Of a stretch of 64,000 nt of DNA, positions 8,211-16,667 are shown piece after piece. Both the position numbers and the translations under genes were made by a program. Origin of the DNA: Acrocarpospora phusangensis. GTDB taxonomy: Bacteria; Actinomycetota; Actinomycetes; Streptosporangiales; Streptosporangiaceae. Location: assembly GCF_016862995.1 (NCBI RefSeq), contig NZ_BOOA01000043.1:1-64000 (forward strand), given 5' to 3'. Every line of letters starts with the position of its first letter. Positions within the stretch are counted from its first letter, which is position 1. Under the pieces are notes generated by a model. It was not told the origin of the DNA. It searched no databases and worked only from the letters and a program-made list of their open reading frames with translations.

Positions 8211-8227
8211 TTTCCGCCTAGTGGAAA
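8211..8227. promoter_or_regulatory. Candidate IclR-family operator overlapping the aceB ribosome binding site
   Basis: TTTCCGCCTAGTGGAAA is an interrupted palindrome (TTTCC…GGAAA) ending inside the GGAAAGGG ribosome binding site of aceB. Its form resembles known IclR-family sites. An IclR regulator gene closes the same operon, so autoregulation is a reasonable inference. Confidence 0.45.
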
Positions 8228-8238
8228 GGGTATGGACC

Positions 8239-9816
8239 ATGGAGATCAACGGCCCGATGCTGCAGCGGTTCGACGAGATCCTCACGCCGGAGGCCCTCGC
8301 CTTCGTGGCCACCCTGCAGCGCGAGTTCGACGACCGCCGCCTGGACCTGCTGGCCGCCCGCGAGGCGCGGCAGGCGGAGCTGTCCGCCGGGGGCACGCTG
8401 GACTTCCTGCCGGAGACCGCCGGGATCCGGGCAGGGGACTGGCGGGTGGCGCCGCCCGCGCCGGGCCTGGCCGACCGCCGCGTGGAGATCACCGGCCCCG
8501 TGGACCAGAAGATGACCATCAACGCGCTGAACTCCGGCGCCAAGGTGTGGCTGGCCGACTTCGAGGACGCCAACTCCCCCACCTGGCCCAACACCGTCAA
8601 CGGCCAGATCAACCTGCGGGACGCGCTCGATCGCACGATCGACTTCACCAGCGGCGGCAAGACGTACGCGCTGAAGGACGACGCGGAGCTGGCCACGATC
8701 GTGGTCCGGCCGCGCGGCTGGCACCTGACCGAGAAGCACGCGACCGTGGACGACCGGCCGGTCGCGGCGGCGCTGTTCGACTTCGGCCTCTACTTCTTCC
8801 ACTGCGCGCAGCGGCAGATCGACAAGGGCCGGGGCCCCTACTTCTACCTGCCGAAGATGGAGTCCCACCTGGAGGCGCGCCTCTGGAACGACGTCTTCGT
8901 CCGCGCCCAGGACCTGCTCGGCATCCCGCAGGGCACGATCCGGGCGACCGTGCTGATCGAGACGTACCCGGCCGCCTTCGAGATGGAGGAGATCCTCTAC
9001 GAGCTGCGCGACCACTCCGCCGGCCTCAACGCGGGCCGCTGGGACTACCTGTTCAGCGTGATCAAGAAGTTCCGCACCCGGGGCCGCGAGTTCCTGCTGC
9101 CGGAGCGGAACGCGGTGACCATGACGGCGCCGTTCATGCGCGCGTACACCGAGCTGCTGGTGCGGACCTGCCACAAGCGCGGCGCGCACGCCATCGGGGG
9201 GATGGCGGCGTTCATCCCGTCCCGCCGGGACCCCGAGGTGAACAAGGTGGCGCTGGAGAAGGTCAGGGCCGACAAGACGCGCGAGTCCGGGGACGGCTTC
9301 GACGGCTCCTGGGTGGCCCACCCCGACCTGGTCCCGATCTGCCAGGAGGTCTTCGACTCGGTGCTGGGCGAGCGGCCGAACCAGCTGGACCGGCTGCGCG
9401 AGGACGTCAGCGTCGGCGCCGCCGACCTGCTGGCGGTCTCCGAGACGCCGGGCGAGATCACCGAGGGCGGCCTGCGCAACAACGTGGACGTGGCGCTGCG
9501 CTACCTGGCGGCCTGGATGGGCGGCAGCGGCGCGGTGGCGATCCACAACCTGATGGAGGACGCGGCGACGGCCGAGATCTCCCGCTCCCAGATCTGGCAG
9601 TGGATCAGGAGCGAGATCAAGCTGGCGGACACGGGCGCGATCGTGACCAAGGAGCTGGTGGAGCAGATCATCACCGAGGAGCTGGCCCAGATCGCCCAGG
9701 ACCCGGGGTATGACGAGAAGCTGTTCGCCCAGGCCACGGCTCTTTTCAAGGAGGTCGCGCTGGACGATGATTTCGCCGAGTTCCTAACCCTCCCCGCATA
9801 TGCCCGTATGCCGTGA
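8239..9816 (+). CDS. aceB: Malate synthase A
   Basis: This enzyme condenses acetyl-CoA with glyoxylate to malate. With the ATG at 8239 the protein has 525 residues, normal for the A-type enzyme. That start follows GGAAAGGG by 8 bases; a GTG at 8197 would add 14 residues. The family signature [15 protein letters not shown] is intact, as are [24 protein letters not shown] and the [20 protein letters not shown] segment that carries the catalytic Asp. It is the first gene of a tightly spaced operon with glcD (19 bp downstream), glcE, glcF and an iclR gene, which supports a role in using glycolate-derived glyoxylate. Confidence 0.97.
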   Translation: MEINGPMLQRFDEILTPEALAFVATLQREFDDRRLDLLAAREARQAELSAGGTLDFLPETAGIRAGDWRVAPPAPGLADRRVEITGPVDQKMTINALNSGAKVWLADFEDANSPTWPNTVNGQINLRDALDRTIDFTSGGKTYALKDDAELATIVVRPRGWHLTEKHATVDDRPVAAALFDFGLYFFHCAQRQIDKGRGPYFYLPKMESHLEARLWNDVFVRAQDLLGIPQGTIRATVLIETYPAAFEMEEILYELRDHSAGLNAGRWDYLFSVIKKFRTRGREFLLPERNAVTMTAPFMRAYTELLVRTCHKRGAHAIGGMAAFIPSRRDPEVNKVALEKVRADKTRESGDGFDGSWVAHPDLVPICQEVFDSVLGERPNQLDRLREDVSVGAADLLAVSETPGEITEGGLRNNVDVALRYLAAWMGGSGAVAIHNLMEDAATAEISRSQIWQWIRSEIKLADTGAIVTKELVEQIITEELAQIAQDPGYDEKLFAQATALFKEVALDDDFAEFLTLPAYARMP

Positions 9817-9835
9817 CGTGAGCGAAGATGGCGGT

Positions 9836-11269
9836 ATGACGGAGTTGCTCGCGGGGCGGTTGCGGGAGGTGCTGCCGGACGAGGCGGTGATCACCGATCC
9901 GGTCCGGCTGCGCACGTACGAGTGCGACGGCCTCACCTATCACCGGGCGACGCCCGGCGTGGTGGTGCTGCCGGAGACGGCCGAGCAGGTCGCCGCCGTG
10001 GTACGGCTCTGCCAGGAGTTCCGGGTTCCGTTCGTGGCCAGGGGCTCCGGCACGGGCCTGTCCGGCGGCGCGCTCCCCCGGTCGGACGGGGTGCTGATCG
10101 TCACCTCGCGGATGCGGCGCATCCTGTCCGTCGACCTGGCGGCGCGGCGCGCGGTGGTGGAACCGGGGGTGACCAACCTGGCCATCACCGAGGCGGTCCG
10201 CGACGCCGGCTACTACTACGCGCCGGACCCGTCCAGCCAGCAGATCTGCTCGATCGGCGGCAACATCGCGGAGAACTCGGGCGGCGCGCACTGCCTCAAA
10301 TACGGCTTCACGGTCAACCACGTGCTGGCGCTGGAGCTGGTGACCCCGGACGGGGACATCGTCGAGCTCTCCGCCATGGACGCCGGCTACGACCTGCTCG
10401 GCGCGTTCATCGGCTCGGAGGGCACCCTCGGCATCGCCACCAAGATCACGGTACGGCTGTCGCGCGCGCCCGCCGCCGTCACGACCATGCTCGCCGCGTT
10501 CACCACGATCGAGGGCGGCGGGCGCGCCGTGTCGGCGATCATCGGGGCCGGGATCGTGCCAGCCGCCATCGAGATGATGGACGCGCTGGCCATCGAGGCC
10601 GCCGAGGCCGCGGTGCGCTGCGAGTACCCGGCCGGCGCCGGGGCCGTGCTGGTGGTGGAGCTGGACGGCCCGGAGGCCGAGGTGGAGGCGCAGTTCGCCC
10701 TGGTCGACCGGATCTGCCGGGAGGCGGGCGCGTTCGAGATCCGGGTGGCCGCGTCGGCGGAGGAGCGGCAGGCGATCTGGAAGGGCCGCAAGTCGGCGTT
10801 CGCGGCCGTGGGGCGGATCAGCCCGGCGTACATCGTGCAGGACGGGGTCGTGCCGCGGACCGCGCTGCCGGACGTGCTGGCCGGGATCGACCGGCTGCAG
10901 GAGGAGTTCGGGATCCGGGTGGCCAACGTCTTCCACGCGGGGGACGGCAACCTGCATCCGCTGGTCCTGTTCGACGACGCGGTGGAGGGCGAGGGCGAGC
11001 GCGCCGAGCTGGTGAGCGGGCGCATCCTCGACCTGTGCATCGAGCACGGCGGCTCGATCACCGGGGAGCACGGCGTCGGCGTCGACAAGGCCCGATACAT
11101 GCCGAGAATGTTCACGGACGAGGATCTGGACACCATGCAGCTGGTGCGGTGCGCGTTCGACCCGAGATACCTGTCCAATCCGGGCAAGGTGTTCCCCACG
11201 CCCCGGCTGTGCGGCGAGGTCCCCCAGGTGCGCAAGGGACCGCATCCCCACGAGGCGGAGCTGTTCTGA
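9836..11269 (+). CDS. glcD: Glycolate oxidase FAD-binding subunit GlcD
   Basis: The 477-residue protein oxidises glycolate (or D-lactate) to the 2-oxo acid using FAD. The PCMH-type FAD domain is clear in VPFVARGSGTGLSGGALPR (about residues 60-80) and ICSIGGNIAENSGGAHCLKY (about 135-155). The C-terminal substrate domain contains VFHAGDGNLHP and ITGEHGVGVDK, with the metal-binding His residues of this family. I chose the ATG at 9836 because upstream residues are unconserved. Its stop overlaps the glcE start (TGATG), implying translational coupling. D-lactate dehydrogenases share this fold, but the neighbouring malate synthase favours glycolate. Confidence 0.9.
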   Translation: MTELLAGRLREVLPDEAVITDPVRLRTYECDGLTYHRATPGVVVLPETAEQVAAVVRLCQEFRVPFVARGSGTGLSGGALPRSDGVLIVTSRMRRILSVDLAARRAVVEPGVTNLAITEAVRDAGYYYAPDPSSQQICSIGGNIAENSGGAHCLKYGFTVNHVLALELVTPDGDIVELSAMDAGYDLLGAFIGSEGTLGIATKITVRLSRAPAAVTTMLAAFTTIEGGGRAVSAIIGAGIVPAAIEMMDALAIEAAEAAVRCEYPAGAGAVLVVELDGPEAEVEAQFALVDRICREAGAFEIRVAASAEERQAIWKGRKSAFAAVGRISPAYIVQDGVVPRTALPDVLAGIDRLQEEFGIRVANVFHAGDGNLHPLVLFDDAVEGEGERAELVSGRILDLCIEHGGSITGEHGVGVDKARYMPRMFTDEDLDTMQLVRCAFDPRYLSNPGKVFPTPRLCGEVPQVRKGPHPHEAELF

Positions 11270-12558
11270 TGCCGCAGGAGGCGCTGGCCAAGACCGGGGT
11301 GACCGTCCGGGTGGCCGATGCCGGCGACACGGTCGCGGGGGTTCAGGCGAAATGGGTGGCTCTGCCGGAGTCGACGGAGGAGGTCGCCGCGCTGCTCCGG
11401 GTGGCGGCGGAGCACGATCTCGCGGTCACACCGGTCGGCGGGGGCACCAAGCTGGACTGGGGGCCGCCGCCCGAGCGCTGCGACCTGCTCGTCGATCTGT
11501 GCTGCCTCAACGAGGTCCTCGAATACGCCCCCGGTGACCTGGTCGTCCGCGTGCAGACCGGAATCACCCTGGACGCGCTCAACGAGCACCTCGCCGCCGA
11601 GAACCAGGAACTCGCCCTGGAGTCCCCCGTCCCCGGCACCACCGTCGGCGGCCTGCTCGCCACCGCCCTCTCCGGCCCCCGCAGATTCCGGTACGGCACG
11701 CCCCGCGACCTCGTCATCGGCGTCACCGTGGTGCTGGCCGACGGCACCACCGCGCGCTCCGGCGGCAAGGTCGTCAAGAACGTGGCCGGCTACGACCTGG
11801 GCAAACTCTTCGCCGGCTCGTACGGCACGCTGGGTGTCATCACCGAGGCGACCTTCCGCCTGCACCCCCTCCCGCCGGCCCGCCTCTGGGTGACGGCGAC
11901 CTACCCGGAACTCGGGGACGCGCCCGGGGTGGATCTCGGCACCCTGGCCGTGCAGCTGGCCGCCTCGCAGGCCGAACCCGCCGCGGTGGAACTCGACTGG
12001 TCGGCGGATTCGCCGGGATACACGGTGTCCGCCCTGCTGGAAGGCACGGCCGCCCCCACCAAGGCCGAAACAATCCGACAAGTCATGACAAATCCTGAAA
12101 TATCATGGTCTGAGTCGCCTGATGGGGCGGCGCGGGCCGAGGTGTCCGAGAGCCCGCCGGACTGGTGGGGACGGCTCCCCGAAGGCGCGATCCTGCTGGA
12201 GATCCGGGTTCCCCCGAGCAGCGCGGGCGCGGTGGTACGCGAGCTGGCCACCTCCCACCTGACCGGTCACACCCTGCGCGGCTCGGCCGCGAGCGGCGTC
12301 TTCCTCCTGGCTCTGCCGGCCGGAACACCGAAGGCCGGAACACCGGAGGCCGAGACGCCCGCGACGGCCGCGACGGTCATCGAGCGGCTGCGGGAGCGGA
12401 TCGAGGCCCTGGACGGGCGGCTGCTGGCGGTCTCCGGGCCGGTCGGCGCGGCCGACCGGTGGGGCACGATCGGCGCCCTGGATCTGATGCGCCGGGTCAA
12501 GGCCAGATTCGACCCGGATCGCCGGATGTCTCCGGGGCGTTTCGTAGGAGGGATCTGA
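11269..12558 (+). CDS. glcE: Glycolate oxidase FAD-binding subunit GlcE
   Basis: The 429-residue protein is a second FAD-binding PCMH-type subunit. Visible motifs are VTPVGGGTKLDWG (about 55-67), ALESPVPGTTVGGLLATALSGP and KVVKNVAGYDLGKLFAGSYG. The C-terminal part is less conserved and contains a short low-complexity insert (about residues 345-365, T-P-K-A-G-T-P-E-A type). The start ATG overlaps the glcD stop and the stop overlaps the glcF start, so the three subunits are translationally coupled. In the complex, electrons from GlcD pass through GlcE and GlcF to the respiratory chain. Confidence 0.9.
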   Translation: MPQEALAKTGVTVRVADAGDTVAGVQAKWVALPESTEEVAALLRVAAEHDLAVTPVGGGTKLDWGPPPERCDLLVDLCCLNEVLEYAPGDLVVRVQTGITLDALNEHLAAENQELALESPVPGTTVGGLLATALSGPRRFRYGTPRDLVIGVTVVLADGTTARSGGKVVKNVAGYDLGKLFAGSYGTLGVITEATFRLHPLPPARLWVTATYPELGDAPGVDLGTLAVQLAASQAEPAAVELDWSADSPGYTVSALLEGTAAPTKAETIRQVMTNPEISWSESPDGAARAEVSESPPDWWGRLPEGAILLEIRVPPSSAGAVVRELATSHLTGHTLRGSAASGVFLLALPAGTPKAGTPEAETPATAATVIERLRERIEALDGRLLAVSGPVGAADRWGTIGALDLMRRVKARFDPDRRMSPGRFVGGI

Positions 12559-13784
12559 TGGACCCGGAACTGATCAAAGACTGTGTGCACTGCGGGTTCT
12601 GCCTGCCCACCTGTCCCACGTACGTGCTGTGGGGCGAGGAGATGGACTCGCCGCGGGGCCGGATCCACCTGATGCAGCAGCACGTCGAGGGCACCCCGAT
12701 CACCCCCGAGATGGCCGGGCACTTCGACGCCTGCCTGGGCTGCATGGCCTGCGTGACCGCCTGCCCCTCCGGCGTACAGTACGACCGCCTGATCGAGGAG
12801 ACCCGCGCCGAGGTCGAACGCGTCCACGTCCGTACCCCGCACGAGCGGGCCATCCGGGGCATCGTGTTCACCCTCTTCCCGTACCCGCGCCGCCTGCGCC
12901 TCCTCAAGCTCCCGATGCGCCTGGCCGGCCGGCTGCGTCCGTTCCTGGCCCGGGTGAACCCGTCCCTCGGCGCCATGGCCGAACTCGCTCCCCCACCCGC
13001 CCGCCGCGTCCGCCTGCCCGCACGGGTCCACGCGCGCGGCCCCTGGCGGGCCACCGTCGGCCTGCTCACCGGCTGCGTCCAAGGCGAGTTCTTCCCCGGC
13101 GTCAACGCCGCCACCGCCCGCGTCCTGGCCATGGAGGGCTGCGACGTCGTCATCCCCGCGCACCAGGGGTGCTGCGGCGCGCTCTCCCTGCACTCCGGCT
13201 ACGACGCCAGGAAGTTCGCCAAACGCACCATCGCCACCTTCGAACGCGCCGGCGTCGACACGATCGTGGTGAACGCGGCCGGCTGCGGATCCACCATGAA
13301 GGACTACGCCGAGATCCTCGCCGACGAGCCGGAATGGGCGGCCAGGGCCGCCGCGCTCAAGGTCCGCGACCTGGCCGAATACCTGGTCGAGCTGGGCCCG
13401 GTGGCCGAACGGCACCCGCTCGACGTGACCATCGCCTACCACGACGCCTGCCATCTCGCCCACGCCCAGAATGTGCGCGCCCAGCCCCGCGAGCTGCTCA
13501 ACGGCATTCCGGGGCTGAAGCTGCGCGAGATCGCCGAGTCGTCGATCTGCTGCGGCTCGGCCGGGACGTACAACCTGTTCCAGCCGGAGGCCGCGCGGGA
13601 GCTGGGCGACCGCAAGGCGGCGCGGGTCCGCGCCACCGGAGCCGACCTGCTGGTGTCGGCCAACCCCGGCTGCACCATGCAGATCACGGCCTCGATGCGC
13701 CGCGGCGGCGAGGAGCCCATCCCGGTCGCGCACACCGCGCAGGTCCTGGACGCGTCGCTGCGCGGCACGGCGGTTCCCGGATGA
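12558..13784 (+). CDS. glcF: Glycolate oxidase iron-sulfur subunit GlcF
   Basis: The 408-residue protein has two 4Fe-4S ferredoxin motifs near the N-terminus (CVHCGFCLPTCP, then CLGCMACVTACP). Two CCG cysteine-rich domains follow (GCCGALSLHSGYD and ICCGSAGTYNLFQ). This is the standard GlcF architecture and length. It should carry electrons from the flavin subunits to quinone at the membrane. Its start overlaps the glcE stop (TGATG) and its stop overlaps the iclR start (ATGA). Confidence 0.95.
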   Translation: MDPELIKDCVHCGFCLPTCPTYVLWGEEMDSPRGRIHLMQQHVEGTPITPEMAGHFDACLGCMACVTACPSGVQYDRLIEETRAEVERVHVRTPHERAIRGIVFTLFPYPRRLRLLKLPMRLAGRLRPFLARVNPSLGAMAELAPPPARRVRLPARVHARGPWRATVGLLTGCVQGEFFPGVNAATARVLAMEGCDVVIPAHQGCCGALSLHSGYDARKFAKRTIATFERAGVDTIVVNAAGCGSTMKDYAEILADEPEWAARAAALKVRDLAEYLVELGPVAERHPLDVTIAYHDACHLAHAQNVRAQPRELLNGIPGLKLREIAESSICCGSAGTYNLFQPEAARELGDRKAARVRATGADLLVSANPGCTMQITASMRRGGEEPIPVAHTAQVLDASLRGTAVPG

Positions 13785-14530
13785 GCGTGCAGAGCGTCGA
13801 CCGGGCGCTGGACATCCTGGAGGCCCTGGCCGAGCGGGGCGGCGAGGCCGGGCTCTCCGAGATCGCCGCCAGGACCGGCCTGCCGTACGGGACGATCCAC
13901 CGGTTGCTGCAGACGTTACTGGCGCGCGGCTACGTGCGGCAGGAGTCCGACCGGCGGTACGCGCTGGGCGGGTCGCTGGTGCGGACCGGCGGGGTGGCCC
14001 AGCGCATGGTCGGCGGCTGGGCGGAGCCGTACCTGGCCAAGATGGTGGAGCTGTCCGGGGAGACGGCCAACATGGCGGTGCTTGAGGGCGATTTCGTGGT
14101 GTACGTCGCGCAGGTGCCGTCGCCGCGGCGGCTGCGCATGTTCGCCGAGGTGGGCCGGCGGGTGCTGCCGCACAGCACGGCCGTCGGCAAGGTCCTGCTC
14201 GCGGACCGTACGGACGCGGCGGCCGTCTTCGGGCGCACCGGCCTGCCCCGCCGGACCGAGCACACGATCACCAGCGTGGACCGGCTCCTCGCCGAACTGG
14301 AGACCGTCCGCGATCGCGGGTACGCGCTGGATCTCGGCGAGGAGGAGCTGGGCGTGCACTGCCTGGCGGTGCCGGTCTCGGACGGGGACCGGGTCGTGGC
14401 GGGGATGTCGGTGTCGGGGCCCGCCGAGCGCATCAGCGCCCTCGACCGCGACGAGCTGGCCCGGGGGCTGCGGAAGATCGCCGACGACTTCGGCTCGGAG
14501 GCGTTCGGGTCCGGACGGCAGGGCTTCTAG
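13781..14530 (+). CDS. IclR family transcriptional regulator
   Basis: The 249-residue protein opens with a winged helix-turn-helix (MSVQSVDRALDILEALAERG, then GLSEIAARTGLPYGTIHRLL). An IclR effector-binding domain follows (LPHSTAVGKVLLA and YALDLGEEELGVHCLAVPV). The start overlaps the glcF stop, so it is co-transcribed with the glycolate genes and very likely controls them. A palindromic operator candidate lies over the aceB ribosome binding site. The effector may be glyoxylate or a related acid (inference). The stop codon lies inside the first unit of a 16-bp tandem repeat. Confidence 0.9.
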   Translation: MSVQSVDRALDILEALAERGGEAGLSEIAARTGLPYGTIHRLLQTLLARGYVRQESDRRYALGGSLVRTGGVAQRMVGGWAEPYLAKMVELSGETANMAVLEGDFVVYVAQVPSPRRLRMFAEVGRRVLPHSTAVGKVLLADRTDAAAVFGRTGLPRRTEHTITSVDRLLAELETVRDRGYALDLGEEELGVHCLAVPVSDGDRVVAGMSVSGPAERISALDRDELARGLRKIADDFGSEAFGSGRQGF

Positions 14531-14629
14531 AGAGCAGGGCCTCTCGTGGGCAGGGCCTCTCGTGGGCAGGGCCTCTCGTGGGCAGGGCCTCTCGTGGGCA
14601 GGGCTTCTGGGCGGCACGGCTTCCAGAGA
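14518..14629. repeat. 16-bp tandem repeat spanning the iclR stop codon
   Basis: Units begin at 14518, 14534, 14550, 14566, 14582, 14598 and 14614. The central four are perfect GCAGGGCCTCTCGTGG. The first unit carries the TAG stop of the iclR gene. Confidence 0.9.
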
Positions 14630-14650
14630 TCGCGCGGGTAGGCTCGCAGC

Positions 14651-14878
14651 ATGTGCAGAAGCATCAAAACCCTGCGTCCCCCGTTCACCGACGAGGTCAC
14701 CGACGACGACGTCCGGGCGGCGGCCCTCCAGTACGTCCGCAAGATCTCCGGCTTCCGCGCCCCGGCCGCCCACAACGCCGCCGCGTTCGACCAGGCGGTG
14801 GCCGCCATCACCGAGGCCAGTGCCGCGCTCCTGGCCTCCCTGGAGGTCCGCGGCTCCCGGCCCGCGCCCAGCGCCTGA
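14651..14878 (+). CDS. DUF2277 family small protein
   Basis: The 75-residue protein begins MCRSIKTLRPPFTDEVTDDD and contains ALQYVRKISGFRAPAAHN, the invariant segments of the DUF2277 family. Length matches the family. No function is established. The conserved Cys2 and the R-K-I-S-G-F-R segment are intact. The gene sits between two tandem-repeat arrays, and its TGA stop is the first three bases of the 17-bp array downstream. Confidence 0.85.
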   Translation: MCRSIKTLRPPFTDEVTDDDVRAAALQYVRKISGFRAPAAHNAAAFDQAVAAITEASAALLASLEVRGSRPAPSA

Positions 14879-14975
14879 CCGATCAGGCGCACTGACCGAT
14901 CAGGCGCATTGGTCGATCAGGCGCACTGACCGATCAGGCGCATTGGTGCATCAGGCGCATTGGTCGAGCATGGCG
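14876..14975. repeat. 17-bp tandem repeat between convergent genes
   Basis: Units begin at 14876, 14893, 14910, 14927, 14944 and 14961, of the form TGACCGATCAGGCGCAY. The array contains the stop codon of the DUF2277 gene at its left end and the stop codon of the convergent nuclease gene (14951-14953) near its right end. Confidence 0.9.
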
Positions 14976-15709
14976 GCCTTGTCGGGCGCGGTGACGGGAA
15001 GGTCGTATTTCAGGGCGACCTGGGCGAAGCGCACGACGTAGGCGCAGCGGATCTTCCGGGTGGGCGGGAGCCAGGACGCCGGGCCCGAGTCGCCCTTGGA
15101 CGAGTTCATCGAGCCGTCCACCGCGAGCAGGTTGAGCGGATCGTTGCTGATCTGCTTGCGTTTGGCGTCCGTCCACCGTGACGCGCCCATCTGCCAGTCG
15201 TAGGAGAGCGGCATGATGTGGTCGATCTGGATCTCGGACGCGTCCTCCTTCCGCCACTCGACGCTCGTGTCCGTGTACGGATCGAAGATCGTCATCTCCA
15301 CGACCACACAATCCGACCCATCCCGATATTTCAGCTTTTCGCCGTCGCGCTGGAGGATGTCGTTCCGGGTGTCACACCCATTCCTCGCGTACGGAATGTC
15401 GTCGGCGTTGTCCGCCCAGGCGTACCCGAACTCCTCCCGGTCGTAGCCGGTCTTCGGACCGCGGCCCTTCGTGCCGACCTTCTCGATCAGCTCGCGGGCG
15501 GCCTTGCGGTCCTTCTCGGAGGTGATCGGGGCCAGTCCCGGCTCGGTGCCGTCCGGATTGTCCAGGGGATTGGTGCCCGTGGCCTTGTCGTCACCGCGCT
15601 GCGCCTTACGGTCGCCGGGCGGGTCGAGCCCGATCTCCTGACCGTCCAGCGGCGCACAGCCCCCCGCCAGGACAACCGCCATCAACGCCCCGACGATCGC
15701 CTTCCGCAC
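14951..15709 (-). CDS. Secreted HNH-type nuclease (DUF1524/GmrSD C-terminal-like)
   Basis: The 252-residue protein starts with a signal peptide ending VVLAGGC, probably a lipoprotein cleavage site. The nuclease core is IQIDHIMPLSYDWQMGAS, then ISNDPLNLLAVDGSMNSSKG and SWLPPTRKIRCAYVVRF. This matches the D-H-x-x-P, N-D-x-x-N-L and N-x-x-K-G-D pattern of the DUF1524 HNH family, which is common among secreted actinobacterial nucleases. It probably degrades extracellular DNA (inference). Two Cys residues (in GCDTR and DCVVV) may form a disulfide. The extreme C-terminus and stop lie within a tandem repeat. Confidence 0.8.
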   Translation of the reverse strand: MRKAIVGALMAVVLAGGCAPLDGQEIGLDPPGDRKAQRGDDKATGTNPLDNPDGTEPGLAPITSEKDRKAARELIEKVGTKGRGPKTGYDREEFGYAWADNADDIPYARNGCDTRNDILQRDGEKLKYRDGSDCVVVEMTIFDPYTDTSVEWRKEDASEIQIDHIMPLSYDWQMGASRWTDAKRKQISNDPLNLLAVDGSMNSSKGDSGPASWLPPTRKIRCAYVVRFAQVALKYDLPVTAPDKAAMLDQCA

Positions 15710-15829
15710 CGCTACCCCTTAGGTCAAGAAATCACCAACCTAGGTATAGCAAATGCCCATAAATACGGAGATTATGGCTCGGTTTGGTCAAACGGTGGGA
15801 ATGGGACAAGTCCCTCCCGTGAGTGATCG

Positions 15830-16591
15830 TCAGGTGATGAGGATGCCGCCGTCGACCGGGAGGACGGCGCCCGTCACGTAGCCCCCGGCGTCCGAGGCGA
15901 GGAAGATCGCGGCGGCCACCAGTTCGTCGGCGTCCCCCGGACGGCCCATCGGGACCCGCTGCGCGAGCATGCGCTCCAGATAGCCCTCCGGATACTCGTC
16001 GGTCATCTCGGAGGCGAAGAAGCCCGGCTCCAGGCAGTTCACCCGGATCCCGCGCCGGGCCGTCCACTGCTGGGCGAGGTCCCGCGTCAGACCGGTGATC
16101 GCCGCCTTGGAGGCGCTGTACGCGGCCTGCGGGAGCCCGGCCGTCGTCTCCCCCAGGATGCTGCCGATGTTGACGATCGACGACCCGGGGCGCATCACCC
16201 GGGCGCACGCCTGCGCCATCCAGTAGCTGCCGTGCAGGTTGACGTCGACCACCCGCCGGAACTCCTCGGGCGTCTCCTTCAGCGCGGGCACGGCCGTACC
16301 GACGCCGGCGTTGTTGATCAGGATGTCCAGCCGGCCGAACTCCTCGATGGCCGCGTCGGCCAGCGCCTGGCAGTCCGCCGGAACGCTCACGTCGGTCGCC
16401 ACGGCGAGACAGCGGCGGCCGAGTCCCTCGACCATGCGCCGCGTCTCCGCCAGCCGGTCCACCCGGCGCGCCCCGACCACCACATCGGCGCCCGCCTCCG
16501 CGAAACCGCGCGCGAAGGCGACGCCCAGACCGGAGGAACCTCCGGTGACCACCACGACCCTGCCGTCCAGCCGGAACCGCTCAAGAATCAC
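15830..16591 (-). CDS. Short-chain dehydrogenase/reductase
   Basis: The 253-residue protein is a classical SDR. The Rossmann motif is TGGSSGLG (16-23). The NNAG motif, the catalytic Ser in IVNIGSILGET, Y-x-x-x-K in AAYSASKAAITGL and a C-terminal VDGG are all present. The cofactor loop contains GARR, suggesting NADP(H) preference. Substrate is unknown. It starts 76 bp after the end of the TPR-like gene on the same strand. Confidence 0.9.
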   Translation of the reverse strand: MILERFRLDGRVVVVTGGSSGLGVAFARGFAEAGADVVVGARRVDRLAETRRMVEGLGRRCLAVATDVSVPADCQALADAAIEEFGRLDILINNAGVGTAVPALKETPEEFRRVVDVNLHGSYWMAQACARVMRPGSSIVNIGSILGETTAGLPQAAYSASKAAITGLTRDLAQQWTARRGIRVNCLEPGFFASEMTDEYPEGYLERMLAQRVPMGRPGDADELVAAAIFLASDAGGYVTGAVLPVDGGILIT

Positions 16592-16667
16592 GCGGACACC
16601 ATACCGAACGTCGTTCTAGCCGGTGTGGGCGATCCTGGCGGGGATCGCCCACTTCTGCGGTCTCGGC

